Assembly (NCBI RefSeq): GCF_038024065.1
Contig: NZ_CP150667.1
Location: 2,425,501-2,489,500, forward strand
Source: Polaribacter sejongensis
GTDB lineage: Bacteria; Bacteroidota; Bacteroidia; Flavobacteriales; Flavobacteriaceae
Direction: 5' to 3'
Length of the DNA: 64,000 nucleotides
The notes under the pieces were generated by a model. That model saw nothing but the letters and a program-made list of their open reading frames with translations, searched no databases and had not been told where the DNA came from. A program made the translations under genes and the position numbers. Shown one piece after another: positions 19,461-27,134 of the stretch (positions are counted from its first letter, which is position 1; each line of letters starts with the position of its first letter).

Positions 19461-20099
19461 ATGAATAGCTACAACGTAAAATCGATAAAAGATACAGAAA
19501 TAAATATTTCAGCAGATGGCAATAATCCAATCTGGGAAGAAGCAAATTCTTTAACCAATTTTACATCTCCTTGGGATAATAAACCTGTAAAGAAAATAGA
19601 ATTTAGAGCCCTCCATAATTCAGAAAAAATATTTTTCCAATTTAAAGTAGAAGATTCTCAGACTCACATCCATCCTTCTAAAGATAAAAATGAAAGTATA
19701 AATGATTCAGATCGAATAGAATTATTTTTTAGAAGCGACTCTTCTTTATATCCATATTATTGTTTAGAAATAGACACTACAGGTAGAATTATGGATTTTA
19801 AAGCTCGCCCAAATAGAGAATTCGATTTTAATTGGAATTGGCCCACACAAGAAATAGCTGTTAAATCATTAGTAAACAAAAATAACTTTATTGTAGAAAT
19901 TGAAATTTCACTTCAATCTTTAAAAAATCTAAACTTGCTAAAAAATGATATTATAGAAACAGGGATTTACAGAGCAAAATACAACCAACAAGAAGACAGT
20001 ACATTTAAACCTACTTGGATTACTTGGATAAATCCAAACACAGAAATTCCTGATTTTCATACACCAACCTCATTCGGCGTATTAATACTTGATCAATAA
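19461..20099 (+). CDS. Carbohydrate-binding family 9-like (DOMON-type) protein
   Basis: This 212-residue beta-sandwich protein resembles the CBM9-like domain of xylanases. IWEEANSLTNF and PWDNKPVKKIEFRALHNSEKIFFQFKVED form the first strands, NDSDRIELFFRSD is the conserved acidic strand, and TPTSFGVLIL closes the fold. There is no signal peptide, no membrane segment and no attached catalytic domain, so it would be cytoplasmic as annotated, unlike most family members. The ligand is unknown. Confidence 0.7.
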   Translation: MNSYNVKSIKDTEINISADGNNPIWEEANSLTNFTSPWDNKPVKKIEFRALHNSEKIFFQFKVEDSQTHIHPSKDKNESINDSDRIELFFRSDSSLYPYYCLEIDTTGRIMDFKARPNREFDFNWNWPTQEIAVKSLVNKNNFIVEIEISLQSLKNLNLLKNDIIETGIYRAKYNQQEDSTFKPTWITWINPNTEIPDFHTPTSFGVLILDQ

Positions 20100-20148
20100 T
20101 CTTACAAAACCGTCACAATTACAGACACAAAAAACAACTAAAAATAAA

Positions 20149-20180
20149 AAACCCTTTTAATCATTAGATTAAAAGGGTTT
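20149..20180. terminator. Terminator shared by the CBM9-like gene and tRNA-Gln
   Basis: AAACCCTTTTAATC and GATTAAAAGGGTTT form a perfect 14-bp stem with an ATTA loop. It lies 4 nt past the 3' end of the minus-strand tRNA and about 50 nt after the plus-strand stop, with A/T runs on both sides. Confidence 0.85.
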
Positions 20181-20184
20181 GCAG

Positions 20185-20256
20185 TTGGCCTACAAGGACT
20201 CGAACCTTGAATGTCGGTACCAAAAACCGGTGTGTTACCAATTACACCATAGGCCA
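20185..20256 (-). tRNA. tRNA-Gln (anticodon TTG)
   Basis: The minus strand folds into a 72-nt cloverleaf. The acceptor stem is TGGCCTA/TAGGCCA with discriminator A, the D-stem is GTGT/ACAC, and the anticodon loop TTTTGGT has anticodon TTG. The T-arm is CAAGG-TTCGAGT-CCTTG. The anticodon stem CCGGT/ACCGA has one terminal C-A mismatch. CCA is not encoded. The gene stands alone, with a strong terminator directly behind it. Confidence 0.93.
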
Positions 20257-20426
20257 ATACTGTAATGCGGGTGCAAATTTAAACCTTTATTTAGAACCTG
20301 CAAACATTTTTTGATTTTTTTTACATTTAACAAACATTTATGATGAAATATCCCCTTATAAAAGCAACACGCAACTAATTTAATTCATATTTATTAGTAA
20401 ATTCGCCACACATTATTAAAACGACT

Positions 20427-23400
20427 ATGACATCAGCAAACTTTAAAAAATGGGACATCATCTTAGGATGGGCAACATTTGTAATTGCTTTAATTACATA
20501 CTACCTTACATTAGAACCAACTGTGAGTGCCTGGGATTGTGGAGAGTACATTTCTACATCCGTTAAATTAGAAGTTGGACATCCACCAGGAGCGCCTTTA
20601 TTTCAAATGTTAGGTGCATTTTTTGCAATGTTTACTACAGATATTACTCATATCGCTAAAATGGTAAACTTTATGTCTGCATTGGCAAGTGCGTTCACTA
20701 TTTTATTTATGTTTTGGACTATTTCTAATTTAGCTCTAAAACTTGCTTTAAAAAACGGTGAAGGTTCAGAAGGAAAATACATAGCAATTTTAGGAAGTTC
20801 TGTTGTAGGAGCTTTGGCATACACTTTTTCAGATAGTTTTTGGTTTAGTGCCGTAGAAGGAGAAGTATACGCAATGTCATCTTTTTTAATGGCTTTATTA
20901 TTCTGGTTAGGTTTAAAGTGGGAAAGCGAACTACACACAGCTAGAGGAAACAAATGGTTAATTTTAATCAGTTTTGTGGTAGGATTATCATTTGGAGTAC
21001 ACATTCTTTCATTGTTGGTTATACCTGCAATCGTAATGCTATATTTCTTTAAGACGTATAAAAACATCAACATAAAAACAACTGCAATTGCAACCGTAAT
21101 TTCTGTTTTAGCGTTAATGTTTGTTTTTAAATTCTTATTTCCGTTTACATTAAAATTCTTTAGTGCTTCTGAGTTGTTTTTTATCAATTCGATAGGAATG
21201 CCTTATAACTCTGGAAGTATTATTGCAGCCATTATTTTAGTTGTTTTATTTTACTTAGGATTAAAATATACACGTAAGAAAAATAAAATTCACGCAAACA
21301 CACTAGTTCTTTCTGTATTGTTTATTATGATTGGTTTTTCTTCTTGGATGATGTTACCAATTAGAGCAAACGCAAACACAACTATTAACGAGAACAACCC
21401 TTCTAGTGCGCGAGAATTATTAGCATATTATGATCGTGAACAATATGGAGATGCAAATGTTTTTTACGATACGTATTATTCAAATTCTTACGACAGAGAG
21501 CAAGACGCTAAGAATCCTTACAAGGATGATAAGCCAAAATATGAGAAATTAAACGGTAAATACGAGATTGTAAATAATTACGAAGGCGTTGTACCAAATT
21601 GGTCTGACAAGCACAAAGGTTTTATACCAAGAATGGTAAACCCAGCTTCAGAAAAAATGTATAAATCTATTGCGGGTATTCCACAGAACAGTAAACGTAG
21701 ACCTACATTTGCAGAGAATGTAAAGTTTATGATGAGCTATCAGTTTGGCTATATGTACGGACGTTATTTTATGTGGAATTTTGTTGGAAGACAAAACGAT
21801 ATACAAGGAAACTTAGATGTTTTTAACGGAAATTGGATTAGTGGAATTAATGCATTAGACGAAATGAGATTAGGTTCACAACAGGATCTGCCTTCTCAAA
21901 CCTTAGAAAACAAAGGAAGAAACAAATACTACTTTTTACCGTTAATTTTAGGTATTATAGGTTTATTGTATCAAATTAAATGGGATAAGGAAAATTTCTT
22001 TACGCTCTTCTTATTCTTTGCGTTTACAGGATTTGCTATTATATTTTATACAAATCCAAAACCATTTGAACCTAGAGAAAGAGATTATGCTGTTGTAGGT
22101 AGTTTTTACATTTTTGCCATTTGGATTGGCTTTGGTGTACTCGCCTTGTATGAATACTTAAAGAGTTTTGCCAATAAAAAAATGGTAGCCATTGCGGTTT
22201 CTTTGGTTTCACTTTTAGCTGTACCAACGTTAATGGCTGCTCAAAACTGGGATGATCATGATCGTTCTAATAGATATACAACACACTTAAACGCAAAAGC
22301 GTATTTACAAAGTTGTGATGAAAATGCCATTATGTTTACCATTGGAGACAATGATACGTTCCCACTTTGGTACATGCAAGAAGTAGAAGATTTTAGAACA
22401 GATGTAAAACTGGTAAATACTTCTTTATTTGCGACTCCTTGGTACATAGACCAAATGAAACGAGCTACCTATAAGGCCGCTCCTATTCCATCACAACTAG
22501 AACATCACCAATACAAATACGGAACTTTAGATGTTGCTTATTCTATGGATCACCCGCGTTTTAAAGATTCTGTAATGACTATTAAGAACTTTATGCGTTG
22601 GATTGCTTCAGACAGTGATGCAACTTATGTTGAAACAGAAAATGGTCAAAAAGAAAAATTTTATCCGACTAATAAAATCAGACTTCCTGTAAACAAAGAA
22701 GCGGTCTTAAAAAGCGGAATTGTAGCGCAAAAAGATGCTGATAAAATTTTACCATACATAGACATTACTATTGATGATAGAGCTTTATTTAAGAACAGAA
22801 TTTTAATGTTAGATATTCTTGCCAATAACAATTGGGAAAGACCAATTTACTTTACAGGTGGCGCCAATGCTGCAGAAGAGTACCTTTGGTTAAAAGATTA
22901 CCTACAATTAGATGGTTTGGCTTATAAGTTAGTACCTATTAAAACTCCGATGGCTAATAAAAGCTTGTTTGATATGGGAAGAATTGACACCGAAAAAATG
23001 TACACCAACGTTCAGAAATGGGATTGGAGAAACATTAACGACGGTAAAATTTACTTAGACGAACAAACGAAGAGAAATTCAATTTCTATGCGTAATAGTC
23101 TATTGCGTTTATCTGAAGCTTTTGCTAAAGAAGGAGATACTGCAAAAGCACTCGAAATTTTAGATTTATCACTAGATAAAATGCCTATTAAAGACTTTGA
23201 TCATTATAGTTTATCTATGGGATACCCTGAGTCTTATTATAAATTAAGAGATAGCAAAAAAGCTAGAGAAACCGCTAGAACATTAATAGACTTATTTAAA
23301 GAAAAACTAATTTGGCTAAGCACCTTCTCAATGGAAGATACTGAATTGGTTTTTGACGACATAGACACTACGCTTTACATGTACAGAAACATTATTACAC

Positions 23401-23504
23401 AAGTAGAACAAGGCGAAGTAGATAAAGAATATTTAGAAGCATTACAAAATGAATTTATAAGCATTGTAAAACTATTTGATCATCTAATGCCAGATGAAGA
23501 ATAA
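20427..23504 (+). CDS. DUF2723 multi-pass membrane protein, GT-C glycosyltransferase-like
   Basis: This 1025-residue inner-membrane protein has about a dozen hydrophobic segments in its first 600 residues. The first predicted external loop has the acidic motif SAWDCGEYI (D37, E40), the position of the catalytic acid in GT-C transferases, and then GHPPGAPLFQ, a hallmark of DUF2723. The hydrophilic C-terminal 400 residues are probably periplasmic and end in a TPR-like stretch (LLRLSEAFAKEGDTAKALEILDL). DUF2723 proteins are linked by similarity to protein O-mannosyltransferases. The exact substrate is not evident here. A NodB deacetylase gene begins 11 nt downstream, suggesting co-transcription. 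Confidence 0.85.
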   Translation: MTSANFKKWDIILGWATFVIALITYYLTLEPTVSAWDCGEYISTSVKLEVGHPPGAPLFQMLGAFFAMFTTDITHIAKMVNFMSALASAFTILFMFWTISNLALKLALKNGEGSEGKYIAILGSSVVGALAYTFSDSFWFSAVEGEVYAMSSFLMALLFWLGLKWESELHTARGNKWLILISFVVGLSFGVHILSLLVIPAIVMLYFFKTYKNINIKTTAIATVISVLALMFVFKFLFPFTLKFFSASELFFINSIGMPYNSGSIIAAIILVVLFYLGLKYTRKKNKIHANTLVLSVLFIMIGFSSWMMLPIRANANTTINENNPSSARELLAYYDREQYGDANVFYDTYYSNSYDREQDAKNPYKDDKPKYEKLNGKYEIVNNYEGVVPNWSDKHKGFIPRMVNPASEKMYKSIAGIPQNSKRRPTFAENVKFMMSYQFGYMYGRYFMWNFVGRQNDIQGNLDVFNGNWISGINALDEMRLGSQQDLPSQTLENKGRNKYYFLPLILGIIGLLYQIKWDKENFFTLFLFFAFTGFAIIFYTNPKPFEPRERDYAVVGSFYIFAIWIGFGVLALYEYLKSFANKKMVAIAVSLVSLLAVPTLMAAQNWDDHDRSNRYTTHLNAKAYLQSCDENAIMFTIGDNDTFPLWYMQEVEDFRTDVKLVNTSLFATPWYIDQMKRATYKAAPIPSQLEHHQYKYGTLDVAYSMDHPRFKDSVMTIKNFMRWIASDSDATYVETENGQKEKFYPTNKIRLPVNKEAVLKSGIVAQKDADKILPYIDITIDDRALFKNRILMLDILANNNWERPIYFTGGANAAEEYLWLKDYLQLDGLAYKLVPIKTPMANKSLFDMGRIDTEKMYTNVQKWDWRNINDGKIYLDEQTKRNSISMRNSLLRLSEAFAKEGDTAKALEILDLSLDKMPIKDFDHYSLSMGYPESYYKLRDSKKARETARTLIDLFKEKLIWLSTFSMEDTELVFDDIDTTLYMYRNIITQVEQGEVDKEYLEALQNEFISIVKLFDHLMPDEE

Positions 23505-23514
23505 CACCTTTTAA

Positions 23515-24156
23515 ATGAAAAGTTATTTCCCCAGAACGCCACGTTTTATGATGAGATTTTTCTCTACATATACGTGGCGTTTTCTTTCTGATAAAAAAGA
23601 GATTTTTCTCACTTTTGATGATGGACCTACGCCAGAAATCACCGAATTTGTTTTAACGGAATTAAAGAAGTACAACGCAAAAGCCACCTTTTTTTGTATT
23701 GGAAAAAACATACAAAATCACCCCGAAATATTTAGTAAACTGATAACTGATGGTCATAGCATTGGCAACCATACACAAAACCATTTAAAAGGCTGGAAAA
23801 GTGAAACCAACGCCTATGTAAAAAATGCTTTAGAATGCGAGCAAACAATTACACAATTTAACACTTCAACAATTACTCAGAAACTCTTTAGACCTCCTTA
23901 CGGAAAAATAAAAAAGAATCAAGCGAAACAACTAATTGAAAAAGGTTACAAAATTATTATGTGGAGTGTTTTATCCGCAGATTTTGATACCACAATTTCC
24001 AATGAAAAGTGTTTAGAGAACGTTTTAAAAAATACTGAACCAGGAAGTATTATTGTTTTTCATGATAGCGTAAAAGCAGCCGAAAGAATGAAATATGCGC
24101 TACCTAAAGTATTAAAACATTTTTCTGATAAAGGATTTGTTTTTAAGGCGATATAA
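23515..24156 (+). CDS. Polysaccharide deacetylase (NodB domain, CE4)
   Basis: This 213-residue single-domain NodB protein has the complete CE4 set. FLTFDDGPTP holds the catalytic and metal aspartates, HSIGNHTQNH the metal histidines, and RPPYGK the substrate arginine. WSVLSADFD and IIVFHDS supply the remaining catalytic positions. It should remove N-acetyl groups from a surface or wall polysaccharide. No clear signal peptide is present; only a short hydrophobic and aromatic N-terminus is visible. It lies 11 nt behind the DUF2723 gene, consistent with joint envelope-glycan work. Confidence 0.88.
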   Translation: MKSYFPRTPRFMMRFFSTYTWRFLSDKKEIFLTFDDGPTPEITEFVLTELKKYNAKATFFCIGKNIQNHPEIFSKLITDGHSIGNHTQNHLKGWKSETNAYVKNALECEQTITQFNTSTITQKLFRPPYGKIKKNQAKQLIEKGYKIIMWSVLSADFDTTISNEKCLENVLKNTEPGSIIVFHDSVKAAERMKYALPKVLKHFSDKGFVFKAI

Positions 24157-24251
24157 GAATTACAGAATATCTATTATAAAACGCACTACATAGCAACATA
24201 AAAAACATAAGGTTTTTATTTTACTTGAAAAAAGTAAACAACACCTCAAAA

Positions 24252-24380
24252 TGTCATTTAGAAATGAGCCTTTTCGGCGATTGAAAAATCTAAAAATCTA
24301 TTTTGATCATCCACACAACATCTCGATACAAATTTTATGAAAAATAAAATTCACTCGATGTGACAGTTCGAGAATTTATT
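24252..24380 (+). repeat. Dispersed TGTCATTT-type repeat, divergent copy
   Basis: It begins TGTCATTTAGAAATGAGCC followed by TTTTCGGCGATTGA, the same text as the copy at 25014. Its far end differs, with CTCGATGTGACAGTTCGAG and no clean inverted end. The two copies bracket the small lipoprotein gene at 24452-24961. I see no gene in 24157-24451. Confidence 0.65.
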
Positions 24381-24451
24381 TGAGAAAGCAATTAAGTCCA
24401 ATTAAAGGAACAGTTTTTGTAAGCCTAACATTAGACTCCAAATAAAACATA

Positions 24452-24961
24452 ATGAAAAACCTATTCTCCATTTTAATCTTACTTGTTTTAGTAAGTTGTA
24501 GCAGCAAAACAGACAAAAAAAATAATTCGATAATTGGAATGGAATCTTCTAACAGAAATTTTAAAGATATACCTCAACTTAAAAAGTTTGTAAAAGTAAA
24601 TGATACCACCATTTATGAAAATAATCTAGAAAATAAATATGGAATTCTGCATTTAAAAAATGAATCAAAAAATTTGGTGATTTTTAAAGGCATTTTAACC
24701 GACTCCCTAGATAACGTTACCTATAAAATTTTAGATACTTTAAGCATTTCTAATTTAAAGAAACCTGAATTTATTACCATAAATTATTGTAATCTTAAAA
24801 ATGATAATAAGGCAAATATTATTGCCATTGTAGATAAAACAGATAGTTTAAAAATTAAGAATATTAAAAAAGTTTGGATTGCAAATACAACTTCAGAGAA
24901 AATAGAACTAGAAAACAACTTAAACCGAATTGATTGTTTTAATGAGTTTTTTACTAAATAA
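24452..24961 (+). CDS. Small lipoprotein of unknown function
   Basis: This 169-residue protein has a lipoprotein signal peptide (FSILILLVLVSC) and a lipobox cysteine at residue 16, followed by Ser/Lys/Asn, so it is probably anchored in the envelope. The mature part alternates beta-like strands with Asn/Lys-rich turns. I recognise no family. It is flanked by two copies of a dispersed repeat and has no operon partners, so it may be an accessory gene. Confidence 0.7.
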   Translation: MKNLFSILILLVLVSCSSKTDKKNNSIIGMESSNRNFKDIPQLKKFVKVNDTTIYENNLENKYGILHLKNESKNLVIFKGILTDSLDNVTYKILDTLSISNLKKPEFITINYCNLKNDNKANIIAIVDKTDSLKIKNIKKVWIANTTSEKIELENNLNRIDCFNEFFTK

Positions 24962-25013
24962 TAAATGTCAAGAAAATTTTAGATAATAAGAAAAAGTAGA
25001 TTAAACTCCCAAA

Positions 25014-25117
25014 TGTCATTTCGAAATGAGCCTTTTCGGCGATTGAGAAATCTCATAACAATTGAAATACAAAACGAATCTTCCTTATGCAATTTCTCCC
25101 AAAAGTTCGAAATGACA
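25014..25117. repeat. MITE-like repeat with perfect 12-bp inverted ends
   Basis: The unit begins TGTCATTTCGAA and ends TTCGAAATGACA, exact inverted 12-mers, with internal GAGCCTTTTCGGCGATTGAG. At 104 nt with no coding capacity it looks like a miniature inverted-repeat element. A related copy starts at 24252, on the other side of the lipoprotein gene. Confidence 0.75.
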
Positions 25118-25213
25118 AAACTACATGTCATCAATTTCGTTTGTAATTTTACAAAAAAATAACATACTAATTATCAGTAAACACTCACTCAATCCTTACA
25201 ATAAGAAAAGTTA

Positions 25214-25380
25214 GCAAACATGTTCTAGCCTTGATTGAACCTTTCGACAAGCTCCTTCCTTTTTCGGTCAGTTATAGTGAATTTCCAAGAACAAAAAAGA
25301 TGTATCGAGAAGAGAAAAAGAAAGAGATAGCCTTTCTGCCCCCTCAAGGTAAATTCAAGTAGGAAATAGCTTCTAAAAAG
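25214..25380 (-). repeat. Dispersed 3'-end repeat, copy 2 (behind the thioredoxin-like gene)
   Basis: In the gene's direction it starts CTTTTTAGAAGCTATTTCC one base after the stop and ends GGCTAGAACATGTTTGC. The middle is longer than in copy 1 and includes GGAGCTTGTCGAAAGG text typical of another flavobacterial repeat. With the MITE-like unit it accounts for most of the gene-free 24962-25381. Confidence 0.7.
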
Positions 25381-25381
25381 A

Positions 25382-25675
25382 TTAAAGATACTTTAGCACT
25401 AAACCAATTAAAGTGTTTGCGTCTTGAGCACCTGTTTGACGCCATTTCATTTCGCCATTTTTATAAATCATAAAAGTAGGATTTCCTTTTACAAGTAACG
25501 CTTCTGCAAGCGCTTCATTTTTAGCGATGTCAATCTTAATTACTTTGGCTTTATCACCTAAAACGGCAGCAACATCTCTTAAAGTATGTACGGTATCATC
25601 TACCTCGCTCCAATCTTTATAAAAATCAATTAGAACAGGCTTTTCAGCACTTATTAAATCACCAAATTTTGCCAT
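25382..25675 (-). CDS. Thioredoxin-fold protein lacking the CXXC active site
   Basis: This 97-residue protein has the thioredoxin strand-helix order: VLIDFYKDWSEVDDTVHTLRDVA, then KAKVIKIDIAKNEALAEALLVKGNPTFMIYKNGE with the cis-proline (NPTF), and a C-terminal helix. Where thioredoxins have WCGPC this has WSEVD, so both active-site cysteines are absent and the protein contains no cysteine at all. It cannot do dithiol exchange. A chaperone-like or protein-binding role is an inference. It is cytoplasmic, and a dispersed repeat lies directly downstream. Confidence 0.85.
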   Translation of the reverse strand: MAKFGDLISAEKPVLIDFYKDWSEVDDTVHTLRDVAAVLGDKAKVIKIDIAKNEALAEALLVKGNPTFMIYKNGEMKWRQTGAQDANTLIGLVLKYL

Positions 25676-25762
25676 AATATAGATTTTTTAAGGGGGAAAA
25701 ACGTATAAATAGTTACTTGTAACTTAACAAATATATAGAAAACTAATTAAATGCTCTGAGGA

Positions 25763-26986
25763 TCAGCCTTTTTTCAATTCTATCACTGTAATTTCTGGCC
25801 AAATACCTACTCTACCCGGAAATGCATGATACCCAAAACCTCGGTTTACGTTTATAAATCTACCTGCTTCTTCATACAAACCTGCCCATTGTTTGTAGAC
25901 ATATTTTGAAGGACTCCATTTTAACCAACCCGGAATTTCAATCCCCATTTGCAAACCATGTGTATGACCACTTAACGTAAGTTGATAGTTAAAAGGGTCT
26001 TCTTTCACTTTGTACTCCCAATGACTTGGATCGTGACTCATTAAGATTTTAAAATCTTCTTTTTTGATGTTTGCAGACGCTCGTGATAAATCTCCTGCTT
26101 GGTTGAATCCTTTTCCCCAATTTTCTACGCCTAACAAGGCTATTTTTTGTCCGTCTTTTTCTAAATAACGATGTTCGTCTAGCAATAAATCGAACCCAAT
26201 CTTTTGGTGAATGTCTTTTACTTTTTGAAAGTTATCTATTTTATCTTGCGGATTGTCCCAATCCATATAATCGCCATAATCATGATTACCAAGAATGGAA
26301 TATTTACCGTCTTTTGCTTCCAACTTATCAAAAACGTCCATCCAGTTATCCATTTCATCTGCTTTATTATTCACAATATCACCTGTAAATAACATTATGT
26401 CCGATTTTTGCTGATTTATCAAATCGACGCCATATTGAATTTTTTCTTTGTTAGTAAAACTCCCAGAATGAATATCTGAAATTTGTGTGATTGTATAACC
26501 ATCAAAAGCATCTGGTAAATCTTTAAAACTTAATTGGTATTTTAAAACTTTGTAGTTGTATTTCCCTTGAATAATTCCGTAAATGAAAGCTGCAAATGGA
26601 ATGGCTGCCAATCCTAAAGCAATCTGCGAAATAAACTTTCTTCTACCTACAAGTTGTTTTGTTTCTCCGCTTGAAATTGCAGAAAATAATTTTAAAACCC
26701 AACGATATGCATCTTCCCCAAAAAGCAAGATGATAATCACCAATTTAGGAATAGAAATTGTAAGCAACAAACCAACAGCCATTTGAAACTGCGGCGTTTG
26801 CCCTACGCTTCTAGAATATGTTAAGAAAGTGATGAAAAAATTAATATATACCGCGATACTTATCAATAAAAAAGAATAACGAACTATTTTACTTTTAGAA
26901 ACTGTTTTAAACGCTTGAAACGTATAAATTTCTACAAGCGTGATAACAATTGTTAATATGATTAAAGGAAAAACCCAACGTGGCAT
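25763..26986 (-). CDS. Membrane-anchored metallophosphoesterase
   Basis: This 407-residue protein has three or four N-terminal membrane helices (to about residue 140) followed by a calcineurin-like phosphoesterase domain. The metal motifs are complete: ITQISDIHSG, FTGDIVNN, ILGNHDYGDY, LMSHDP and LSGHTHG. This is the YkuE/YaeI-like branch, whose substrates include phospholipids or UDP-lipid precursors in studied members. The substrate here is undetermined. It is monocistronic and divergent from polA. Confidence 0.88.
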   Translation of the reverse strand: MPRWVFPLIILTIVITLVEIYTFQAFKTVSKSKIVRYSFLLISIAVYINFFITFLTYSRSVGQTPQFQMAVGLLLTISIPKLVIIILLFGEDAYRWVLKLFSAISSGETKQLVGRRKFISQIALGLAAIPFAAFIYGIIQGKYNYKVLKYQLSFKDLPDAFDGYTITQISDIHSGSFTNKEKIQYGVDLINQQKSDIMLFTGDIVNNKADEMDNWMDVFDKLEAKDGKYSILGNHDYGDYMDWDNPQDKIDNFQKVKDIHQKIGFDLLLDEHRYLEKDGQKIALLGVENWGKGFNQAGDLSRASANIKKEDFKILMSHDPSHWEYKVKEDPFNYQLTLSGHTHGLQMGIEIPGWLKWSPSKYVYKQWAGLYEEAGRFINVNRGFGYHAFPGRVGIWPEITVIELKKG

Positions 26987-27134
26987 AAATAAATTTTAAA
27001 ATGTTGGCAAAGGTAGGTTTTTAAGTTTCGATTGGATTTTAACGTCTTGTTAAAGTTTTGTACCTTTCTCGCATCTCAAAAAACACTATTTTTGAGGTCA
27101 AATTTTCATCAATTTAAACCACAAAACAAATATA

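Noticed and set aside
20648..21187. 179-codon open frame on the minus strand
   Set aside because: It lies wholly antisense to the membrane-segment region of the DUF2723 gene. Its Asn/Lys/Ile-rich text has no recognisable domain.
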